Below, in pieces: positions 27,421 through 35,849 of a stretch of DNA of 64,000 bases. This DNA comes from Lacinutrix jangbogonensis. Its GTDB lineage: Bacteria > Bacteroidota > Bacteroidia > Flavobacteriales > Flavobacteriaceae. The notes below the pieces were generated by a model, which ran no database searches, was not told where the DNA came from, and saw only the letters and a program-made list of their open reading frames with translations. The stretch's first letter is position 1; every line of letters begins with the position of its first letter. The stretch spans positions 1-64,000 of the forward strand of contig NZ_JSWF01000014.1 of NCBI RefSeq assembly GCF_000797445.1, read 5' to 3'. A program made the position numbers and the translations under genes.

Positions 27421-27475
27421 CAGTATTCAGTATTCAGTGAGCAGTCTTGAGTAAGCACTGCCAACTAAAGACTGC
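27421..27475. repeat. Intergenic repeat with hairpin between convergent genes
   Basis: Short direct repeats (CAGTATT CAGTATT CAGT) lead into an inverted repeat GCAGTCTT (27441-27448) / AAGACTGC (27468-27475). The spacer also holds CACTGCC. Such CAGT-rich pieces are common intergenic dispersed repeats in flavobacterial genomes; here it lies between the ends of two convergent genes and may serve as a weak terminator. Confidence 0.45.
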
Positions 27476-27489
27476 TAAATGTTACTATT

Positions 27490-28305
27490 TTATACCGCCA
27501 CATTATACTCACGAAGTGCATCGTTTAAAGACGTCTTCTTATTCGTGCTTTCTTTTCTTTTTCCAATAATTAAAGCACAAGGCACTTGAAACTCTCCTGC
27601 AGGAAAGGTTTTAGTATAACTACCAGGAATTACCACAGAACGCGCAGGAACTAGACCTTTAGTTTCTATAGGCTCATCTCCAGTGACATCAATAATTTTT
27701 GTACTCATCGTTAATACTACATTAGCACCTAAAACGGCTTCTTTTTCAACGCGTACGCCTTCAACAACAATACAACGCGATCCAATAAAAGCACCATCTT
27801 CAATAATTACAGGAGCGGCTTGTAAAGGTTCTAAAACACCACCAATACCAACACCACCAGATAAATGTACGTTTTTACCAATCTGTGCACAGCTACCAAC
27901 CGTTGCCCAAGTATCTACCATCGTCCCTTCATCCACATAAGCACCAATATTTACATAACTTGGCATTAAAATAGTTCCGCTAGAAATATACGCGCCATGT
28001 CTAGCAACAGCATGTGGTACCACACGAATTCCTTTTGCAGCATAACCTGTTTTTAATGGAATTTTATCATGATATTCAAAAATACCAACTTCCATAGTTT
28101 CCATTTTCTGAATAGGGAAATACAGCACGACAGCTTTCTTTATCCACGCGTTTACTTGCCAACCTTCAGTAGTTGGTTCGGCAACACGTAAAGTGCCTTC
28201 ATCAAGTAATGCAACTACTTCTCTAATAGCAGCTTGCGTAGCGTCTTCTTTTAATAAATCTCGGTTATCCCAAGCGTTTTCTATGGTGTGTTGTAAAGCT
28301 TTCAT
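27490..28305 (-). CDS. dapD: 2,3,4,5-tetrahydropyridine-2,6-dicarboxylate N-succinyltransferase
   Basis: 271 residues from ATG 28305, the family's usual length; a frame start at 28329 would add MKNLENKI. Transfers succinyl from succinyl-CoA in the DAP/lysine pathway, cytosolic trimer. GWQVNAWIKKAVVLYFPIQ and then hexapeptide left-handed beta-helix coils (GAYISSGTILMPSYVNIGAYV, DTWATVGSCAQIGKNVHLSG, GVGIGGVLEPLQAAPVIIED) are diagnostic. It supplies meso-DAP for peptidoglycan. Single-gene unit, with a palindromic repeat element upstream. Confidence 0.95.
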   Translation of the reverse strand: MKALQHTIENAWDNRDLLKEDATQAAIREVVALLDEGTLRVAEPTTEGWQVNAWIKKAVVLYFPIQKMETMEVGIFEYHDKIPLKTGYAAKGIRVVPHAVARHGAYISSGTILMPSYVNIGAYVDEGTMVDTWATVGSCAQIGKNVHLSGGVGIGGVLEPLQAAPVIIEDGAFIGSRCIVVEGVRVEKEAVLGANVVLTMSTKIIDVTGDEPIETKGLVPARSVVIPGSYTKTFPAGEFQVPCALIIGKRKESTNKKTSLNDALREYNVAV

Positions 28306-28374
28306 AATCTTGTTTTCCAAATTTTTCACGATGAGCGCAGTCGAAACGCTTAGTCTTAATTTTTTTATTCTTTT

Positions 28375-28457
28375 GGGCGTGCCCTAAAGGTCAGGCTTTA
28401 CACTATATCTTTTTTGCTTTCATTGGCAAAAAAGGATGCCGCTTCAATCCTTCACGC
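28375..28457. repeat. Structured palindromic intergenic element
   Basis: The element is bounded by short inverted ends GCGTG (28377-28381) and CACGC (28453-28457) and contains a perfect 9-bp hairpin CTTTTTTGC (28409-28417) / GCAAAAAAG (28426-28434) with an 8-base loop, plus GGTCAGGCTTTACACTATAT and GCCGCTTCAATCC. I remember similar GGGCGT...GGTCGGGCTTT...CTTCAATCC...ACGC sequences as a dispersed family in Flavobacteriaceae intergenic regions. It separates divergent dapD and ruvX. Origin (REP-like or non-autonomous mobile element) is unknown. Confidence 0.55.
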
Positions 28458-28514
28458 AAATATAACTTCAATTTATAATTTGGCATAATATTTATGTATG
28501 TAGTAATAAAACTT

Positions 28515-28522
28515 TAAATTTG
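28515..28522 (+). promoter_or_regulatory. Probable -7 promoter element for ruvX-def-DUF5606
   Basis: TAAATTTG matches TAnnTTTG, 14 bases upstream of ATG 28537. No TTG at the ideal distance. Confidence 0.45.
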
Positions 28523-28536
28523 CACAAAAATTAACA

Positions 28537-28947
28537 ATGTCTCAAATTCTAGCAATAGATTATGGTAAAGTAAGAACAGGATTAGCTGTTACAGATGATA
28601 TGCAAATTATCGCTTCTGGGCTAACTACTGTGCCAACAAAAGAGCTATTAGGTTTTTTAAAAGACTACACTAAAAAAGAAAGCGTTGAGTTGTTTTTGGT
28701 TGGAGAACCTAAACAAATGAATAACCAAGCCAGCGAAAGCGAAGTGTTAATAACACCTTTTATTAGTAAGTTGCGCACCTTTTTTCCAGAGATTCCTATT
28801 AAACGTGTAGATGAGCGTTTTACCTCTAAAATGGCAATGCAAACCATGATTGATAGCGGATTAAAGAAAAAGCAAAGGCAAAACAAAGCACTTATAGATG
28901 AGATTAGTGCAACAATAATATTACAAAGTTACCTTTATAATAAATAA
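28537..28947 (+). CDS. ruvX: Holliday junction resolvase RuvX/YqgF family
   Basis: 136 residues, standard length. ILAIDYGKVRTGLAVTD (first catalytic Asp, RNase H fold), LFLVGEPKQMN, VDERFTSKMA (Glu) and KKKQRQNKALIDEISATIIL (Asp) give the YqgF catalytic set. Proposed role in pre-16S rRNA 5' end processing and/or junction resolution. Starts a plus-strand run followed after 4 bases by def. Confidence 0.93.
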   Translation: MSQILAIDYGKVRTGLAVTDDMQIIASGLTTVPTKELLGFLKDYTKKESVELFLVGEPKQMNNQASESEVLITPFISKLRTFFPEIPIKRVDERFTSKMAMQTMIDSGLKKKQRQNKALIDEISATIILQSYLYNK

Positions 28948-28951
28948 TAAT

Positions 28952-29563
28952 ATGGTATTACCAATTGTCGCTTATGGCGATCCAGTTTTAAAATTAAAAG
29001 CGAAAGAAATCGCTAAAGACTATCCTAATTTAAAAGCGCTAATTTTAAACATGCAAGAGACCATGTATGGCGCTAATGGTTTAGGTTTAGCAGCACCACA
29101 AATAGGTTTGCCAATTCGTATGTTTCTAGTAGATACTTCTCCTTTTGCAGAAGACGATATTTTAGAACACGAAGAACGTGCTTTCTTAAAAGACTTTAAA
29201 CACACGTTTATTAATCCAACAATTCTTGAGGAAACTGGAGACGAGTGGGCTTTTAACGAAGGCTGTTTAAGCATTCCAGACGTAAACGAAGATGTGTTTA
29301 GAAAACCAAACATTAAAGTAGAATATTTCGACGAAGACTTTAAAAAACATACTATAGAATTAGACGGTTTGGCAGCAAGAGTATTTCAACATGAGTACGA
29401 TCATATCGAAGGTGTGTTATTTGTCGATAAATTATCTATTTTAAAAAAACGCTTAATAAAAGGGAAGCTACTTAATATTTCTAAAGGGAAGATTATTGTA
29501 GATTATAGAATGAAATTTCCTAACAAAAAAAGAAACGTTAAAAAGTTGCAAAACAAAATCTAG
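28952..29563 (+). CDS. def: Peptide deformylase
   Basis: 203 residues. Removes the N-formyl group from nascent proteins; cytosolic iron/zinc enzyme. All three motifs are present: GLGLAAPQIG (residues ~47-56), EGCLSIP (~108-114) and HEYDHIEG (~149-156, HExxH). The lysine-rich tail after motif 3 is usual in Bacteroidota. 4 bases after ruvX and 35 before the DUF5606 gene, so probably one transcript. Confidence 0.95.
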   Translation: MVLPIVAYGDPVLKLKAKEIAKDYPNLKALILNMQETMYGANGLGLAAPQIGLPIRMFLVDTSPFAEDDILEHEERAFLKDFKHTFINPTILEETGDEWAFNEGCLSIPDVNEDVFRKPNIKVEYFDEDFKKHTIELDGLAARVFQHEYDHIEGVLFVDKLSILKKRLIKGKLLNISKGKIIVDYRMKFPNKKRNVKKLQNKI

Positions 29564-29598
29564 TACAAGATATTTGCGCTCCTTAATAATAAAAATAC

Positions 29599-30015
29599 AT
29601 GGCATTAGATAAAATATTATCAATTTCTGGAAAACCAGGTTTATACGAATTAATAACACAAACCAGAGGTGGTTTTATTGCAAAATCCTTATCAGATAAT
29701 CGTAAGATTTCTGTTAGTGTGCAACAAAATGTTAGCATACTAAGCGAAATTGCGATTTACACATTAACTGAGGAAGTGCCTTTACGTGAGGTTTTAGTTA
29801 AAATTAAAGCTAAAGAAAATGGTGCGCCAACCTCTATAAGTCATAAAGATTCTAAAGATAAATTAGAAGAGTATTTCTTTGAAGTTTTACCAGATTACGA
29901 TGAAGATAGAGTGTATCCAAGCGATATCAAGAAAGTATTACAATGGTATAATATGCTTCAAAAAAATGATTTATTGGATTTAGAAGATAAAAAGAAATCA
30001 GAAGAAGAGGAATAG
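29599..30015 (+). CDS. DUF5606 domain-containing protein
   Basis: 138 residues, small soluble acidic protein of the Bacteroidota-specific DUF5606 family: LDKILSISGKPGLYELITQTRGGFIAKSL at the N-terminus (Sm-like beta fold expected) and LPDYDEDRVYPSDIKKVLQWYNML later, ending in a charged tail (DLEDKKKSEEEE). Function unknown. Conserved placement after def and followed by a strong terminator. Confidence 0.88.
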   Translation: MALDKILSISGKPGLYELITQTRGGFIAKSLSDNRKISVSVQQNVSILSEIAIYTLTEEVPLREVLVKIKAKENGAPTSISHKDSKDKLEEYFFEVLPDYDEDRVYPSDIKKVLQWYNMLQKNDLLDLEDKKKSEEEE

Positions 30016-30040
30016 ACCTTCTCTTTTTGCTTTATAAATT

Positions 30041-30067
30041 AAAATCCAGCTTTTTAGCTGGATTTTT
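30041..30067 (+). terminator. Intrinsic terminator after the ruvX-def-DUF5606 run
   Basis: Perfect 11-bp stem AAAATCCAGCT (30041-30051) / AGCTGGATTTT (30056-30066) with a TTTT loop, running into a T7 tract. Confidence 0.85.
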
Positions 30068-30102
30068 TTGTTTTTAAATACCTTTACAAAAATATTTTTT
30101 TC

Positions 30103-30876
30103 ATGAATTCTAGAGCCAGTCAACTAAAAGCATTCGATCGTTTATTAACTATTATGGACGAGCTTCGTGAGCAATGTCCTTGGGATAAAAAGCAAACCAT
30201 GGAAAGTTTACGTCACCTAACTATAGAAGAAACTTATGAGCTTGGAGACGCCATTTTAGATAATGATTTAGAAGAAGTAAAAAAGGAAATTGGTGACCTT
30301 ATGTTGCATTTGGTATTCTATGCTAAAATAGGAAGCGAAACCAATACCTTCGATATTGCAGACGTATGTAATTCTATTTGCGAAAAATTAATCCACAGAC
30401 ATCCACATATTTATGGAGATGTAAAAGTTAAAGATGAAGCAGAAGTAAAACGTAATTGGGAAAAACTAAAACTTAAAGAAGGTCGAACAAGTGTTTTAGA
30501 AGGTGTGCCAAAAAGTTTACCAGCATTGGTAAAAGCAAGTAGAATACAAGATAAGGTATCTGGAGTTGGTTTTGATTGGGAAAAACCAGAACAAGTTTGG
30601 GAAAAAGTAGAGGAGGAGCTTAATGAGTTTAAAGTTGAGGTTGCTAAAAACGATGTAGATGCTATGGAGAGCGAATTTGGAGACGTTTTGTTTTCTTTGG
30701 TTAATTATGCTCGCTTTAAAAATATAAATCCAGAGAACGCTTTAGAAAGAACTAATAAAAAATTCTCTAAAAGATTTCAGTATTTAGAATCTAAAGCAAA
30801 AGTATTAAACAAAGATTTAAAAGACATGACTTTGGGTGAAATGGATGTTTTTTGGGAGGAAGCAAAAAAACTGTAA
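30103..30876 (+). CDS. mazG: Nucleoside triphosphate pyrophosphohydrolase MazG
   Basis: 257 residues with two MazG domains. First: CPWDKKQTMESLRHLTIEETYELGDAI and EVKKEIGDLMLHLVFYAKIG (E-x2-E...E-x2-D metal sites); second: EELNEFKVEVAKND and MESEFGDVLFSLVNYARF. Hydrolyses non-canonical or surplus NTPs to NMP and PPi. Follows the DUF5606 terminator, so it has its own promoter; TACCTTTA 25 bases upstream is one mismatch from the -7 consensus. The last codons and the terminator are copied twice downstream. Confidence 0.93.
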   Translation: MNSRASQLKAFDRLLTIMDELREQCPWDKKQTMESLRHLTIEETYELGDAILDNDLEEVKKEIGDLMLHLVFYAKIGSETNTFDIADVCNSICEKLIHRHPHIYGDVKVKDEAEVKRNWEKLKLKEGRTSVLEGVPKSLPALVKASRIQDKVSGVGFDWEKPEQVWEKVEEELNEFKVEVAKNDVDAMESEFGDVLFSLVNYARFKNINPENALERTNKKFSKRFQYLESKAKVLNKDLKDMTLGEMDVFWEEAKKL

Positions 30877-30995
30877 TTCGAAAACTTTTGGTTTTCAATT
30901 ACTCAAGTTTTTTGGGAGGAAGCAAAAAAACTGTAATTCGAAAACCTTAGGTTTTCAACTACTCAAGTTTTTTGGGAGGAAGTCAAAAAAATGTA
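30847..30995 (+). repeat. 60-bp tandem repeat of the mazG 3' end and its terminator (about 2.5 copies)
   Basis: Copies start near 30847, 30907 and 30967, exactly 60 bp apart. Each contains TTTTTTGGGAGGAAGCAAAA, coding the last residues FWEEAKKL of MazG in the first copy, then a stop and a hairpin GAAAAC-N5-GTTTTC (copy 1) or GAAAACC-TTA-GGTTTTC (copy 2). The third copy breaks down after about 30 bases. Only copy 1 is translated as MazG. Confidence 0.9.
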
Positions 30996-31369
30996 GTTTT
31001 TCAAATCTTCGTAATCCAAAATTAGTGTCTTGACGTATATAATATCAAATGGCCTTATTTCTTCAAAAAAGGAAAATTGGTTAATAGCATATACTTATTA
31101 AAAGGTCATTTTAAATTTAATTATTTCTAGTAAGCGAAATAGAAATAATTTGTTAGTTTAGTTAGAAGCCAAAATCCTGTTTGATGTAAATCGAACAGGA
31201 TTTGGTTTTTAGTGAGACTTTCTGTTTTCAAGAACGCAGTTCTTGTAGAAAAGTGTTAGTCAGGCTAATGTTAACAGAGGTTAAGGTCTTTTTATGAGGG
31301 TTTTATGTCGTTGATGTGCTAAAAAACAAGAACGTCTTAAACGATTGTTTTTGATGTTTTCAACTATAG
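30996..31369. other. Intergenic stretch with two hairpins, no gene seen
   Basis: Between convergent mazG and the outer-membrane protein gene I see no convincing frame. It holds a 10-bp perfect hairpin (31172-31203) and a short palindrome CAAGAAC-GCA-GTTCTTG (31229-31245). A 66-residue frame spanning 30836-31033 is an artefact of the repeats. Confidence 0.6.
31172..31203. terminator. Hairpin between convergent genes, possible bidirectional terminator
   Basis: Perfect 10-bp stem AAATCCTGTT (31172-31181) / AACAGGATTT (31194-31203), 12-base loop, followed on the plus strand by GGTTTTTAG and preceded by AGCCAA on the other; T-tracts are short, so efficiency is uncertain. Confidence 0.5.
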
Positions 31370-31933
31370 TTAAAAACGATAACCAATCCTTAAATGTAGA
31401 TTTACACCAACATCTGCTTGATCAAAAATAGTATTAGCTTCTTCGAAGTATTTGATGTAGCCAATTCCAATGGCCGTTTCGTAGTTAAAATGTTTTCCAA
31501 TACTTCTTCTAATTCCCCAAGTTGGTACAATTGAAAGATCACTTATAAAATTATAGTTATCTTTTAATGAGGTTAACAATAAATCAGGATGATAATTAAT
31601 TCTAATAGAAACAAAATTTCCGCTATTCCCATCAATGCGTCTAGATTTTTTAACCCTTTTATTTAAATTATAATACCATCGCGGTTCTAAGGTAATTGAG
31701 GGCACAGCAAAAACTCCAGAATCATTAATTAGACTACTGCTATAAAAACCAAGTTCAACACCTAATTCTGAACGTAAAACTATGGTGTTAGATAATTTTG
31801 CCTCATTATGAGCCCAAATCCCTAAAATTCCTGTTTGGATTCCAAATACTGATTTTTCAACACTAGCATCTTGAGCTTTTGCTACTATTGTGGTGAAAAA
31901 TAGAGCAAAAGCTAATGCTATTTTTTTATTCAT
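31370..31933 (-). CDS. Outer-membrane beta-barrel-like protein, unknown function
   Basis: 187 residues. Signal peptide 1-20 (MNKKIALAFALFFTTIVAKA, cut before QD). The mature part is rich in alternating beta strands (GVELGFYSS, ITLEPRWYYNL, VSIRINYHP, NYETAIGIGYI) and ends with VGVNLHLRIGYRF, the terminal aromatic of BAM-inserted barrels. Barrel of about 8 strands inferred. Its ATG overlaps the last 8 bases of the DUF349 gene, so it is translationally coupled to it, a curious partner. Confidence 0.75.
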   Translation of the reverse strand: MNKKIALAFALFFTTIVAKAQDASVEKSVFGIQTGILGIWAHNEAKLSNTIVLRSELGVELGFYSSSLINDSGVFAVPSITLEPRWYYNLNKRVKKSRRIDGNSGNFVSIRINYHPDLLLTSLKDNYNFISDLSIVPTWGIRRSIGKHFNYETAIGIGYIKYFEEANTIFDQADVGVNLHLRIGYRF

Positions 31934-33944
31934 TTACTTCACTTTCTTGCTCAGCTTCTAAAGCAGCTTTTTCTGCAGCTTCAGCTTTAGCCTTAGCATT
32001 TTCCAAAACTTTAATCATTTTAACTTTAGCTTTCCAAATGGTTAAAGATTCAGTATGCTTCTTAATATTATCGAGAACCGATTTTACTAACGGGTTCTTT
32101 TCATCGGCATGTTTAAAAAACAATAAGTTGTTTTCTAGCTGATTTATCTCTGCATTTATTTCAGTAATTTTCTGACGTATAAACGTGTATTCGTTTTCAA
32201 TTCCTCTTTGGTCTTTAGCAGAAGATAGATCTTGAAGTTTGTTTTCAAACTTCATCATTTCAACTTCATTTTTATTCATATCTAACGCTCCAAATAAAGT
32301 GTCTAATGCTTTATTAAAATCGCTATCAATTTTGCGCTTATTTCCTGAAACACGACCCAAAGTTTTCCATTTTGCAATGTATTCTTTAATAGCAGCCAAA
32401 TCTGCTTTTTGCTCGCCAGATAATTTAGTTTCTATAATGGTCTTTAAAAATGCTTCTTTTTCTGTGAAAGCTTTTTCTTCTTCGGCACTAGCTTCATTTC
32501 TTTTAGCATGAATACGATCGAAGTAATGATTGCAAGCTGCTCTAAATTGTTTCCAAATTTTATCGCTATCTTTTCTTGGTACATGACCAATATGTTTCCA
32601 ATCGCCTTGAATTTTCTTCATTAATTGCGTTGTAGCATCAAAGTCTTCACTGTCTTTATTAGCTTCTGCAATTTTAATTAACGCTACTTTTTTGTCTAAA
32701 TTATCGTATTGCTCTTTCTTTAAACTCTTATAATATGAATTCTTTTTATGGTTAAATTCGCGAACGGCAACCTTAAATTTAGTCCATGTAGCCTCGTTAA
32801 CCTTAATAGGCACTTTACCTGCTTTAAAAAACTCTTCTCGAAGCATTTCGACCTCTTTAATTTTTGTTTGCCAGTCTTTATGAGAGTTTCCAGTGTCGCT
32901 AGTTTTTTCATCAATAAGACCAATAATTCCAATTTTAAAAGCTAAATTTTTCTCATAAAGCTCATCTAAATGTAGGTAATACTCTTGTCGTCGATCATTA
33001 ATAACCTTTGTAGCTTCTTTAAAACGATCCCAAATAGGCTCTCTATGTTCTCTCGAAACAGGACCTAATTCTTCTTTCCACATTTTATGTAAAGCTTGTA
33101 ATTCTCTAAACGCACGATTGTTGTCATCGCTTTTTGCTAATTCTTCGGCACGCTCAATTATTTTTGTCTTTTTTTCAAGATTATGTTCAAAATCTTTATC
33201 GCGTAAGTCTCTGTCTAAGTGCAGTAAATCGTAGAAGCGCTCTACATTAAAATGATAACTGTTCCAAGCATTATTGTATTTGTCTCTTGGTATTGACCCA
33301 GCAGCTTTCCATTGGTCTTGTAACTCTTTAAACTGCTTATATTTGGTGTTCATAGTTTCGTCAAGGTTAGTAAGCGCCTTGATATCTTCTATAATTTGTA
33401 GTCTTGTCGATAAATTGGTTTTTAATCCCTTTTCTAAACTCTTATAATGAGACGAAATCTTATTGCGATACTCTTTATAAGCATCATTAAAACTGCGTTT
33501 TAAGGGTGTGGTATAATGGAAATCTATTTCATTACCTCCTTTATCTAAAAATTCTTGCTTTTTTTCTTCTACAAGCGCATTGAATTTTTCGTTAAATTCA
33601 TTCTTTATAGCTTCTACATGCTTTTTTATGGCCTGTACTTTTTCATCTTTAACCAATTTTTCGAGTTCGATAACTAAAACATCTAGAGTCATCTCATGAT
33701 AATCTTTCTCCTCGATAGTATGACGCTCACTCGTACCTTCGTCTTCTGCATCTTCTGCATTAGAGTCGTCTATTTCGTTAATTACAGCATCCTCATTGTT
33801 CTCATTTTGAGTCTCTTGCGTGTCTGTTGTAATGTCTTCAATAGTATCTTCAACCGTCTCTTCAACGTTTTCAATAGCTATGTTTTCTAGTGTGCTTTTT
33901 TCTTCTTTTCCGTCTGCGTTTTGCAGGTTATCTTGCTCTGACAT
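31926..33944 (-). CDS. DUF349 domain-containing protein
   Basis: 672 residues, cytosolic, almost all helical. Residues 1-75 are highly acidic and disordered; from ~150 on come repeated ~70-residue DUF349 helical units with W-K-x-x-G and W-x-x-F-R/K motifs (LQDQWKAAGSIPRDKYNNAW, MWKEELGPVSREHREPIW, QGDWKHIGHVPRKDSDKIW, KWKTLGRVSGNKRKIDSDF). C-terminal coiled coil rich in A, K, E. Family function in Bacteroidota unknown; a chromosome or RNA role has been suggested for related proteins but nothing here settles it. Confidence 0.9.
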   Translation of the reverse strand: MSEQDNLQNADGKEEKSTLENIAIENVEETVEDTIEDITTDTQETQNENNEDAVINEIDDSNAEDAEDEGTSERHTIEEKDYHEMTLDVLVIELEKLVKDEKVQAIKKHVEAIKNEFNEKFNALVEEKKQEFLDKGGNEIDFHYTTPLKRSFNDAYKEYRNKISSHYKSLEKGLKTNLSTRLQIIEDIKALTNLDETMNTKYKQFKELQDQWKAAGSIPRDKYNNAWNSYHFNVERFYDLLHLDRDLRDKDFEHNLEKKTKIIERAEELAKSDDNNRAFRELQALHKMWKEELGPVSREHREPIWDRFKEATKVINDRRQEYYLHLDELYEKNLAFKIGIIGLIDEKTSDTGNSHKDWQTKIKEVEMLREEFFKAGKVPIKVNEATWTKFKVAVREFNHKKNSYYKSLKKEQYDNLDKKVALIKIAEANKDSEDFDATTQLMKKIQGDWKHIGHVPRKDSDKIWKQFRAACNHYFDRIHAKRNEASAEEEKAFTEKEAFLKTIIETKLSGEQKADLAAIKEYIAKWKTLGRVSGNKRKIDSDFNKALDTLFGALDMNKNEVEMMKFENKLQDLSSAKDQRGIENEYTFIRQKITEINAEINQLENNLLFFKHADEKNPLVKSVLDNIKKHTESLTIWKAKVKMIKVLENAKAKAEAAEKAALEAEQESEVNE

Positions 33945-34099
33945 TTTATGAAATGTTATGATTATGGTAAAAATTTAGACTTTAAAGATACTAAAACTTG
34001 CCTTTTAATAAAGGTTTAAGTCTTTTTTTAGACTAAAAATCTCTTTTCTTCCAAAAGGATTTTGAAATTAATGATAATAAATTTGAATTTTATTTGGTA

Positions 34100-34837
34100 T
34101 TACTTGTTCCAAATTTGCCAAGCTTTCTCTGCTTGCAATTCTAACATTTTTTCTCCGTTTAGTATAGTTGCATTATGTTGCTTGCCTAATGTTAGAAATT
34201 TTGTTTCTGAAGGATTGTAAATTAAATCGAATAAAATATGGTTTTTAGTAACCGCATGATAAGGAATATTTGGACAGTCTTCTACATTTGGAAATGTGCC
34301 TAAAGGCGTACAGTTAATTATAATTTGATGCGATTCGATAATAGTCTCTGAAAGTTCACTATACGTGTGTTTTACTTTTTCTGAAGCCTTTCTGGATACA
34401 AATTGATACTCAATATCAAGCGATTTTAAGGCGTAAGCAATGGCTTTACTTGCACCTCCAGTACCTAGAATCAGTGCTTTTTTATGTTGCGTTTTTAGTA
34501 GCGGTTTTAGAGATTTTTTAAACCCGTAGTAGTCTGTGTTATAACCTATATATTTTCCTTTTTTATTAATTTTAATGGTATTTACAGCGCCAATAGCTTC
34601 AGCCTTTTTATTTAGTTTATCTAAAAAGGGCATGATGCTTTCTTTATAAGGAATAGTAACGTTGAAACCTTTAACGCCTTCTTCTTGTTTCAGTTTGGAT
34701 TGAAATAAAGTAATGTTTTCAAGTTCGAAATTTTCGTAAGTTGTATTTAATATGTCTTCAGTTTCAAACTTATTCTTAAAATAGTGTCTTGAAAATGAAT
34801 ACGAAATGTCTTTTCCTATTAAACCAAATCTACGCAT
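34100..34837 (-). CDS. aroE: Shikimate dehydrogenase
   Basis: 245 residues from ATG 34837; a frame start at 34861 adds MVEKRDRH and is less likely. NADPH-dependent reduction of 3-dehydroshikimate in aromatic amino acid synthesis. FGLIGKDISYSFSRHYF (substrate S-x-S), NVTIPYKESIMPFLD (catalytic K), GAVNTIKI, LGTGGASKAIAYAL (NADP site) and NCTPLGTFPN are intact. It overlaps the end of the DUF368 gene by 8 bases, so the DUF368-DUF368-aroE run is one operon. Confidence 0.95.
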   Translation of the reverse strand: MRRFGLIGKDISYSFSRHYFKNKFETEDILNTTYENFELENITLFQSKLKQEEGVKGFNVTIPYKESIMPFLDKLNKKAEAIGAVNTIKINKKGKYIGYNTDYYGFKKSLKPLLKTQHKKALILGTGGASKAIAYALKSLDIEYQFVSRKASEKVKHTYSELSETIIESHQIIINCTPLGTFPNVEDCPNIPYHAVTKNHILFDLIYNPSETKFLTLGKQHNATILNGEKMLELQAEKAWQIWNK

Positions 34838-35849
34838 GTGTCTGTCTCGTTTTTCTACCATACCATTCTAAACCTAGTACAATAGCAATTCCAATAAAAA
34901 TATAAAATATAGCGATGTAAGTTTCAGTATTAAATTCTGGAATAAAGCGTCTATAGTTTTCAATACTATGTTTTTCACGAGAATCTAAAATTGCTACTCC
35001 AGAATTATCTGTTTTAAAAATAGTTTCTTTCCAAGGCCAAACAACACCAAGTGAGCCAATAATAAAGCCAATTATTGATGCTGTGGTTACGCTTTTGTAG
35101 TGTTTTAATATATAGCTTAATACATGCGAAAATGTTACCAAGCCAACAGCAGAGCCTAAAGTGAATACAACAAGAACCTTTAGCATTCTTATACGTTCTA
35201 TGTTTTCTGTAAAGCTAAAATCGCCGCCAATAATTTCATAAAATGTATTATAAAGTGCATTTACAGAATCTACCAAAAGTAAAACGTAATTACCTAATAG
35301 AATTAATATGAAGGATCCCGAAAATCCAGGAAGTGTCATGCCAGAAACGCTAATAATGCCACAGATGAATACAAACCAAAGATTATCATTCTCCATTGCA
35401 GGATCGAAAAAACTAATACTAATACCAAGTACAGCGCCTATTAGAAGTGCTAAATACGTAGTTACCTTCCAATCTTTAAAATCCTTACTAATGTAATAAA
35501 TGGAACCAATAATCATCCCGAAGAAAATACTCCAAACGTAAAGTTCGTAATGCTTTATAAAATAGTCGAGTATTTTGGACACACTAAAATAACTGACCAG
35601 CATTCCTAAAAATAGTAAGCTTAAAAATCTACCGTTTATGTAGTTAAAGAATGACTTAAATCTACCGTTTATTAAGAGTTTTAGAGCAGTAAAATTAACA
35701 CGTTTTAAGGAGTGAATAAATTCTTCGTAAAAGCCAGCTACAAAAGCTACAACACCTCCAGACACTCCAGGAACCTTATTAGCAGCTCCCATTCCTAAAC
35801 CTTTTAAGATTAAGAAAATTCTGTCTTTAAACGTGCGTGTGCTTTGCAT
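34830..35849 (-). CDS. DUF368 membrane protein (polyprenyl-phosphate transporter family), second of tandem pair
   Basis: 339 residues, about nine to ten membrane segments. LKGLGMGAANKVPGVSGGVVAFVAGFYEEFIHSL near the N-terminus and ISVSGMTLPGFSGSFILILLGNY mid-protein are the two inverted P-G-x-S-G re-entrant motifs of DUF368 (PF04018). Members of this family (PopT) were shown to recycle undecaprenyl phosphate across the cytoplasmic membrane. Its ATG overlaps the stop of the paralogue upstream (TAATG). Supplies carrier lipid for cell wall and surface glycans by inference. Confidence 0.9.
   Translation of the reverse strand: MQSTRTFKDRIFLILKGLGMGAANKVPGVSGGVVAFVAGFYEEFIHSLKRVNFTALKLLINGRFKSFFNYINGRFLSLLFLGMLVSYFSVSKILDYFIKHYELYVWSIFFGMIIGSIYYISKDFKDWKVTTYLALLIGAVLGISISFFDPAMENDNLWFVFICGIISVSGMTLPGFSGSFILILLGNYVLLLVDSVNALYNTFYEIIGGDFSFTENIERIRMLKVLVVFTLGSAVGLVTFSHVLSYILKHYKSVTTASIIGFIIGSLGVVWPWKETIFKTDNSGVAILDSREKHSIENYRRFIPEFNTETYIAIFYIFIGIAIVLGLEWYGRKTRQTHA

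Noticed and set aside
28321-28360. GATGAGCGCAGTCGAAACG near the dapD start as a separate repeat
   Set aside because: Short and single in the window; similar pieces occur widely in this group, but no boundary can be set here.
30836-31033. 65-residue plus-strand frame downstream of mazG
   Set aside because: It only exists because the 60-bp repeat (divisible by 3) keeps a frame open across mazG tail copies.
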